Below are positions 43,874-47,072 of a DNA stretch of 47,072 nucleotides, piece after piece. Position numbers and translations under genes: made by a program. The stretch spans positions 1-47,072 of the forward strand of contig JAGABW010000126.1 in the NCBI GenBank assembly GCA_017614465.1, read 5' to 3'. The notes beneath the pieces were generated by a model. It did not search any database and was not told the origin of the DNA. It saw only the letters and a list, made by a program, of their open reading frames with translations. Source of the DNA: Bacteroidaceae bacterium (GTDB taxonomy: Bacteria > Bacteroidota > Bacteroidia > Bacteroidales > Bacteroidaceae). The stretch's first letter is position 1. Every line of letters starts with the position of its first letter.

Positions 43874-43961
43874 TGGTACCGAAAGTGGGACTCGAACCCA
43901 CACAGGCGTAATTGCCCAAGGGATTTTAAGTCCCTCGTGTCTACCATTCCACCATTTCGGC
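43874..43961 (-). tRNA. tRNA-Leu (anticodon UAA)
   Basis: The minus strand folds as an 88-nt class II tRNA with acceptor stem GCCGAAA / TTTCGGT, discriminator A and encoded CCA. The anticodon stem GGGA/TCCC closes the loop CTTAAAA with anticodon TAA. A long variable arm (about TTGGGCAATTACGCC) and a T-arm GTGGGTTCGAGTCCCAC complete the molecule. It reads UUA (and by wobble UUG) leucine codons. A TATCTTTG promoter box lies 36 nt upstream. Confidence 0.97.
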
Positions 43962-43997
43962 AGCCTGATTACAACTGCATTTCTGCATTTGCGACTG

Positions 43998-44005
43998 CAA
44001 AGATA
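43998..44005 (-). promoter_or_regulatory. Promoter -7 box of tRNA-Leu
   Basis: The minus strand reads TATCTTTG followed by CAGTC, 36 nt before the mature tRNA 5' end. The -33 element is weak. Confidence 0.6.
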
Positions 44006-44110
44006 AGAAATAATTCATAAATGACTAATCTTTATTTGTATTTTTTTACAAAAAAAGTTACTTTTGTTATTAAAAAGGCTATTTATGTCCATAATGTCCC
44101 AAACTTTTTC

Positions 44111-44118
44111 TAACTTTG
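44111..44118 (+). promoter_or_regulatory. Promoter -7 box of the peptidyl-prolyl isomerase gene
   Basis: TAACTTTG lies 100 nt upstream of the ATG at 44219, leaving a leader of about 95 nt. Confidence 0.6.
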
Positions 44119-44218
44119 TCGCATTATTAGACGAAAATGTGAGGCATATCGACTTCTCTTTTTATGTCTTTTTTGATAAAACAAATAGATTAATTAATCT
44201 GTATAATTTAATTTGATA

Positions 44219-45049
44219 ATGAAACGTATCTTTTTATTGATATTCTGTGTTTCTTTTCTGACTTTAACATCTTGTAATGGTCAATCTGGCGACAAAGAAA
44301 AGGAAATTGAGGTCATGATTGAAACAACAAAAGGAAATATACGTGTAAAGTTGTATAATGACACTCCCGTTCATCGTGACAATTTCTTGAAGAATGTTCG
44401 CGAAGGAAGGTTTGATGGTTGTGTCTGGCATCGTATAATCCGCAATTTTATGATCCAGACAGGTGATGTTGCAACTTCTGTAAAGGGTATGAAAGACAGT
44501 TCGGAGGTGGATTCCTCTCATTGGATTAAGTCTGAGATTCTTTTCCCTACACATTTTCACAAAAGAGGTGCTTTGGCTGCTGCACGAAGTGATGACGATG
44601 AGAATCCAGAGCGCAAATCGGATAGATTCCAGTTTTATATAGTCACAGGACGAGTTTTCTCTGAAGCAGGCTTGGTAGAATTGGATGAAACAAATGAGGA
44701 AAGGGCGGTTCAACGCTTGTTTGAGAAGAAAAAAGAACAGAATATCGACAAATTAGAACAACTACGTAAGAAGCGTGACACACAAGGTGTTAGCGATATG
44801 TTGGAAAGTTTGTTGGATCAGTCACGTGAAGAGATATCAAAAAATCCTCCAGTATCATTCACTCAGGAACAAAGACGTTTTTATCGTTCACTCGGTGGAG
44901 CTCCATGGCTCGATGGTGAATATACAGTGTTTGGTGAGGTTGTTGAAGGAATGAAGTCGGTGTTGGATATAGAACGTGTTAAAACGGATAAATCAGATCA
45001 TCCAATGTCTGATGTGAGGGTTTTGAAAGCATATGTAATAACAGAATAA
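44219..45049 (+). CDS. Cyclophilin-type peptidyl-prolyl cis-trans isomerase, lipoprotein
   Basis: The product has a lipoprotein signal peptide (FLLIFCVSFLTLTSC) and a cyclophilin domain: VMIETTKGNIRVKLYNDTPVHRDNFLKNVREGRFDGCVWHRIIRNFMIQTGD at the front, then RGALAAARSDD, FQFYIVTG and, after a gap, YTVFGEVVEGMKSVLDI. The catalytic-pocket WHRI-IRNFMIQTGD motif is present. Between FQFYIVTG and YTVFGEV there is an insertion of about 75 residues, charged and helical (VQRLFEKKKEQNIDKLEQLRKKRDTQGVSDML), which is common in Bacteroidota versions. It likely folds periplasmic proteins. The ATG at 44219 is chosen over an in-frame TTG two codons upstream. Confidence 0.9.
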   Translation: MKRIFLLIFCVSFLTLTSCNGQSGDKEKEIEVMIETTKGNIRVKLYNDTPVHRDNFLKNVREGRFDGCVWHRIIRNFMIQTGDVATSVKGMKDSSEVDSSHWIKSEILFPTHFHKRGALAAARSDDDENPERKSDRFQFYIVTGRVFSEAGLVELDETNEERAVQRLFEKKKEQNIDKLEQLRKKRDTQGVSDMLESLLDQSREEISKNPPVSFTQEQRRFYRSLGGAPWLDGEYTVFGEVVEGMKSVLDIERVKTDKSDHPMSDVRVLKAYVITE

Positions 45050-45062
45050 AACAGGAAGAGAA

Positions 45063-45707
45063 TTGAAAGTCGTATACGAAGATAATCATGTTATCATTGT
45101 TGATAAATCATGTTCAGAGATAGTACAAGGCGATAAAACCGGTGATGTGCCTTTGTCTGAGATTGTAAAACAGTATATTAAAGAGGCATATGCCAAGCCT
45201 GGTGAAGTATTTCTTGGAGTTGTACATCGTCTTGACCGTCCAGTAAGTGGATTGGTTATGTTTGCTCGTACCAGTAAGGCTCTTACACGTTTGAACAAGA
45301 TGTTCAGTAATGGTGAGGTGCATAAGATTTATCATGCAATGGTAAAGAATCGTCCTCCAAAAGATGAAGATGAACTTGTGCATTGGCTTGTCAGGAATGA
45401 AAAACAAAACAAATCATATGCCTATGATCGTGAGATGCCCAACTCTAAAAAGGCAATCCTTCATTATAAGGTAATCAAGAAACTGGATAATTATTATTTG
45501 TTGGAGATTGATCTGAAAACAGGTCGTCATCATCAAATCCGTTGTCAGTTGGCAAAGATAGGGTGCCCGATAAAGGGTGATTTGAAATATGGTGCAAAGC
45601 GCAGTAATCCTGATGGTGGAATAAGCCTGCAGTCATATTCCATGAATTTTATTCATCCTGTATCAAAAAAGGAGATTTCAGTTGAAACCTCCTTGTCGTT
45701 ATATTAA
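45063..45707 (+). CDS. RluA-family RNA pseudouridine synthase
   Basis: This 214-residue enzyme isomerises uridines in rRNA or tRNA. The catalytic aspartate is Asp58 in VVHRLDRPVSGLVMFARTSKA, the RluA-type signature, and LLEIDLKTGRHHQIRCQLAKIGCPIKGDLKYGA is the second conserved block. There is no S4 domain, so it is a short single-domain member; target site unknown. The start is TTG at 45063 with AGGAAG seven bases upstream; there is no ATG that keeps the conserved EDNHVIIVDK N-terminus. It begins 13 nt after the isomerase gene and probably shares its transcript. Its last codons contain a hairpin serving the opposite strand. Confidence 0.9.
   Translation: MKVVYEDNHVIIVDKSCSEIVQGDKTGDVPLSEIVKQYIKEAYAKPGEVFLGVVHRLDRPVSGLVMFARTSKALTRLNKMFSNGEVHKIYHAMVKNRPPKDEDELVHWLVRNEKQNKSYAYDREMPNSKKAILHYKVIKKLDNYYLLEIDLKTGRHHQIRCQLAKIGCPIKGDLKYGAKRSNPDGGISLQSYSMNFIHPVSKKEISVETSLSLY
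45669..45694 (-). terminator. fabG terminator embedded in the 3' end of the converging pseudouridine synthase gene
   Basis: AAGGAGATTTC (45669-45679) and GAAACCTCCTT (45684-45694) pair with one mismatch around an AGTT loop. On the minus strand the stem is followed by TTTT, so it can end fabG transcription. Confidence 0.6.
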
Positions 45708-45732
45708 GTCGTTTTTGTTCTCTGGTATGTTA

Positions 45733-46479
45733 TTACATGTTCATACCGCCATCGACTTGTAATACTTGTCCTGTGATGTAGCTTGACATATCACTTGCGA
45801 GGAATACTGTTGCGTTTGCAACATCTTCAACCTTACCACCACGTCTTAATGGAATGTTTTTAACCCATTCGTCGCGAAGTTCCTGTGATAATGCGGCAGT
45901 CATGTCTGTCTCGATAAATCCAGGTGCGATTGCGTTGGCTCTGATGCCTCTGCTTCCGAGTTCCTGTGCAATAGATTTTGCAAGTGCGATAAGACCAGCT
46001 TTTGAAGCAGAGTAGTTACACTGACCTGCATTTCCGTGTACACCTACAACACTTGACATGTTTATGATTGAGCCTTTGCGTTGACGAGCCATGATAGGCA
46101 CACATGCGTGGATGAAGTTGAATGCTGATTTAAGGTTGATTGCGATAACATCGTCCCATTGTTCTTCAGTCATTCTCAACATCAGACCGTCTTTAGTGAT
46201 TCCTGCATTGTTTACAAGTATATCGATACCTCCAAACTCTTCATTGATTTCCTTTACAACTTGTTCAGTTGATGCAAAATCGGCGGCATTGCTGGAATAA
46301 CCCTTTGCCTTAACACCAAATGCTTCAAGTTCTTTTTCGATTTCGATACTCATCTCGCGGTTTACTCTGTATGTAAATGCGATATTAGCTCCTTCTTCTG
46401 CGAATTTTAATGCGATTGCCTTTCCGATACCACGTGTGGCACCTGTGATCAATGCAGTCTTTCCTTCTAATAGTTTCAT
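45733..46479 (-). CDS. fabG: 3-oxoacyl-[acyl-carrier-protein] reductase
   Basis: This short-chain dehydrogenase (248 residues from the chosen start) reduces 3-oxoacyl-ACP with NADPH in fatty-acid elongation. It has the nucleotide-binding TGATRGIGKAIA, NNAGITKDGLMLRM, the catalytic Ser in INMSSVVGVHG, Tyr156 and Lys160 in CNYSASKAG, and the typical end DMSSYITGQVLQVDGGMNM. The open frame runs 21 codons further upstream, but MKLLEGKTALITGA at 46479 is the standard FabG N-terminus. The TetR-family gene upstream on the same strand ends 100 nt before it. Confidence 0.94.
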   Translation of the reverse strand: MKLLEGKTALITGATRGIGKAIALKFAEEGANIAFTYRVNREMSIEIEKELEAFGVKAKGYSSNAADFASTEQVVKEINEEFGGIDILVNNAGITKDGLMLRMTEEQWDDVIAINLKSAFNFIHACVPIMARQRKGSIINMSSVVGVHGNAGQCNYSASKAGLIALAKSIAQELGSRGIRANAIAPGFIETDMTAALSQELRDEWVKNIPLRRGGKVEDVANATVFLASDMSSYITGQVLQVDGGMNM

Positions 46480-46519
46480 TTTCTGGTTTATGAATTTAAA
46501 AAATATATCATTATTATAT

Positions 46520-46554
46520 GCATGAGAAATAAAGGCATGCAATATCTCTCATGC
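46520..46554. promoter_or_regulatory. Inverted repeat between tetR-type gene and fabG
   Basis: GCATGAGA (46520-46527) and TCTCATGC (46547-46554) are perfect inverted arms 19 nt apart with a GGCATGC in between. It may be a weak hairpin after the regulator gene or a binding site for it; no U-run is present. Confidence 0.3.
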
Positions 46555-46579
46555 TGATAAAACTTGTCTTTTATTGTTT

Positions 46580-47072
46580 TTAGTACATAAAATGATCACG
46601 GTCGCGATCGGCACCATACATCTTATTTACCAGTCTGAATATATATGGATATAGTTCCTCTGGCGAAGTTACACCGAATCTGCCGAATATATATGGGACT
46701 TCACATCCTTTAAGGCAATAATGGGTGATTCTGGCCATGAGTTTTACGTTCCTTATGTCAAACACTCCGCTGTCATTTCCTTCGTTCATAACCCTTCTGA
46801 ACAATATCATCTCGTATCTGTCGAAATTTTTGCGGACACTCTCCACTTTCCAGATATCACGGAAGAATTCGGCACGTAAGTTACCGTTTCTATATACTGT
46901 TTCCTTAATAAATTCCAGATGTGCAAAGAAAAGTTTTGCCATTTTCTTTTCAGGTGACATCTCTTGGCGCGCAACGCTTTCCATGCGTTCCGATAAGCGT
47001 TCGAGCTCGGATTCGATTACTGCAACGTATATCTCTTCCTTGCTGCTGAAATAGGTGTACAATGTTCTGCGC
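46580..47072 (-). CDS. TetR-family transcriptional regulator, N-terminus beyond the window
   Basis: The frame is open to the window edge. The first visible residues, RRTLYTYFSSKEEIYVAVIE, are the recognition helix and end of a TetR-type DNA-binding domain; the usual first 25-30 residues lie outside. The rest is the helical ligand-binding and dimer domain (AKLFFAHLEFIKETVYRNGNLRAEFFRDIW and so on). The TTG at 47062 is not a credible start because the helix-turn-helix continues upstream. Ligand and targets are unknown; fabG directly downstream makes a lipid-related role possible but not shown. Confidence 0.87.
   Translation of the reverse strand, partial: RRTLYTYFSSKEEIYVAVIESELERLSERMESVARQEMSPEKKMAKLFFAHLEFIKETVYRNGNLRAEFFRDIWKVESVRKNFDRYEMILFRRVMNEGNDSGVFDIRNVKLMARITHYCLKGCEVPYIFGRFGVTSPEELYPYIFRLVNKMYGADRDRDHFMY

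Noticed and set aside
43699-43947. 82-codon minus-strand reading frame running into tRNA-Leu
   Set aside because: It overlaps the tRNA and its terminator and has no protein-like features.

Overview
The window looks like chromosomal core DNA of a low-GC member of the Bacteroidota, order Bacteroidales, probably a Prevotella/Bacteroides-type gut anaerobe. Three things point there. Upstream regions repeatedly carry the Bacteroidota -7 box TAnnTTTG, in three clear cases 19 bp after a TTTG or ATTG -33 element. The gene content includes a GH97 glycosidase, a DUF4827-like lipoprotein between rpe and a GlmM-type mutase, DUF349 repeats, RseC-Rnf, and PFOR. Several lipoproteins have Bacteroidota-style signal peptides. 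I see no phage, insertion sequence, CRISPR array or integrase.

Layout. 1-988: end of a lipoprotein beta-propeller gene. 1107-3854 (-): rpe, DUF4827-like lipoprotein, phosphosugar mutase. 4004-9712 (+): DHH phosphoesterase, GH97, aroB, rfbC, manA, ending at a shared terminator. 9805-15460 (-): rsfS, ftsH, cdsA, DUF349 protein. 15885-18817 (+): aldo/keto reductase, amidohydrolase-type lactonase and zinc dehydrogenase, a likely sugar-oxidation cassette. 19123-24039 (+): an AAA-type ATPase and pyruvate:ferredoxin oxidoreductase. 24616-25296 (-) mtnN and 25439-26152 (+) a small outer-membrane barrel are divergent. 26288-28072 (+): a carboxyltransferase (oxaloacetate decarboxylase / pyruvate carboxylase B type). 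28232-34224 (+): TolC, HlyD, two ABC-2 permeases and a TPR-like protein. 34405-36644 (+): hisS and a lipoprotein. 36716-37111 (-): small lipoprotein. 37463-43530 (-): rseC-rnfB-C-D-G-E-A. 43874-43961 (-): tRNA-Leu(UAA). 44219-45707 (+): cyclophilin-type isomerase and an RluA-family pseudouridine synthase. 45733-47072 (-): fabG and a TetR regulator cut by the window edge.

How they work together. PFOR makes reduced ferredoxin, Rnf can couple ferredoxin oxidation to NAD+ reduction and ion pumping, and the carboxyltransferase acts at the pyruvate/oxaloacetate node. This fits mixed-acid or succinate fermentation. The genes are in separate transcription units, so the link is metabolic rather than operonic.

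The best candidates for a second look are: a duplicated short motif (APLLPSQQ) in the RnfB C-terminal tail; an A12 run at the ftsH 3' end where a one-base shift opens a plausible alternative C-terminus reaching almost to cdsA; a 50-nt two-helix structure in the rsfS leader; loss of the biotinyl lysine in the carboxyltransferase; an ATPase whose Walker-B glutamate is glutamine; an ABC-2 exporter operon without an ATPase; a near-leaderless rseC-rnf promoter; and intrinsic terminators buried inside coding sequence. I found no clearly new multi-gene defence or mobile system. All calls come from reading the sequence; no database search was run.
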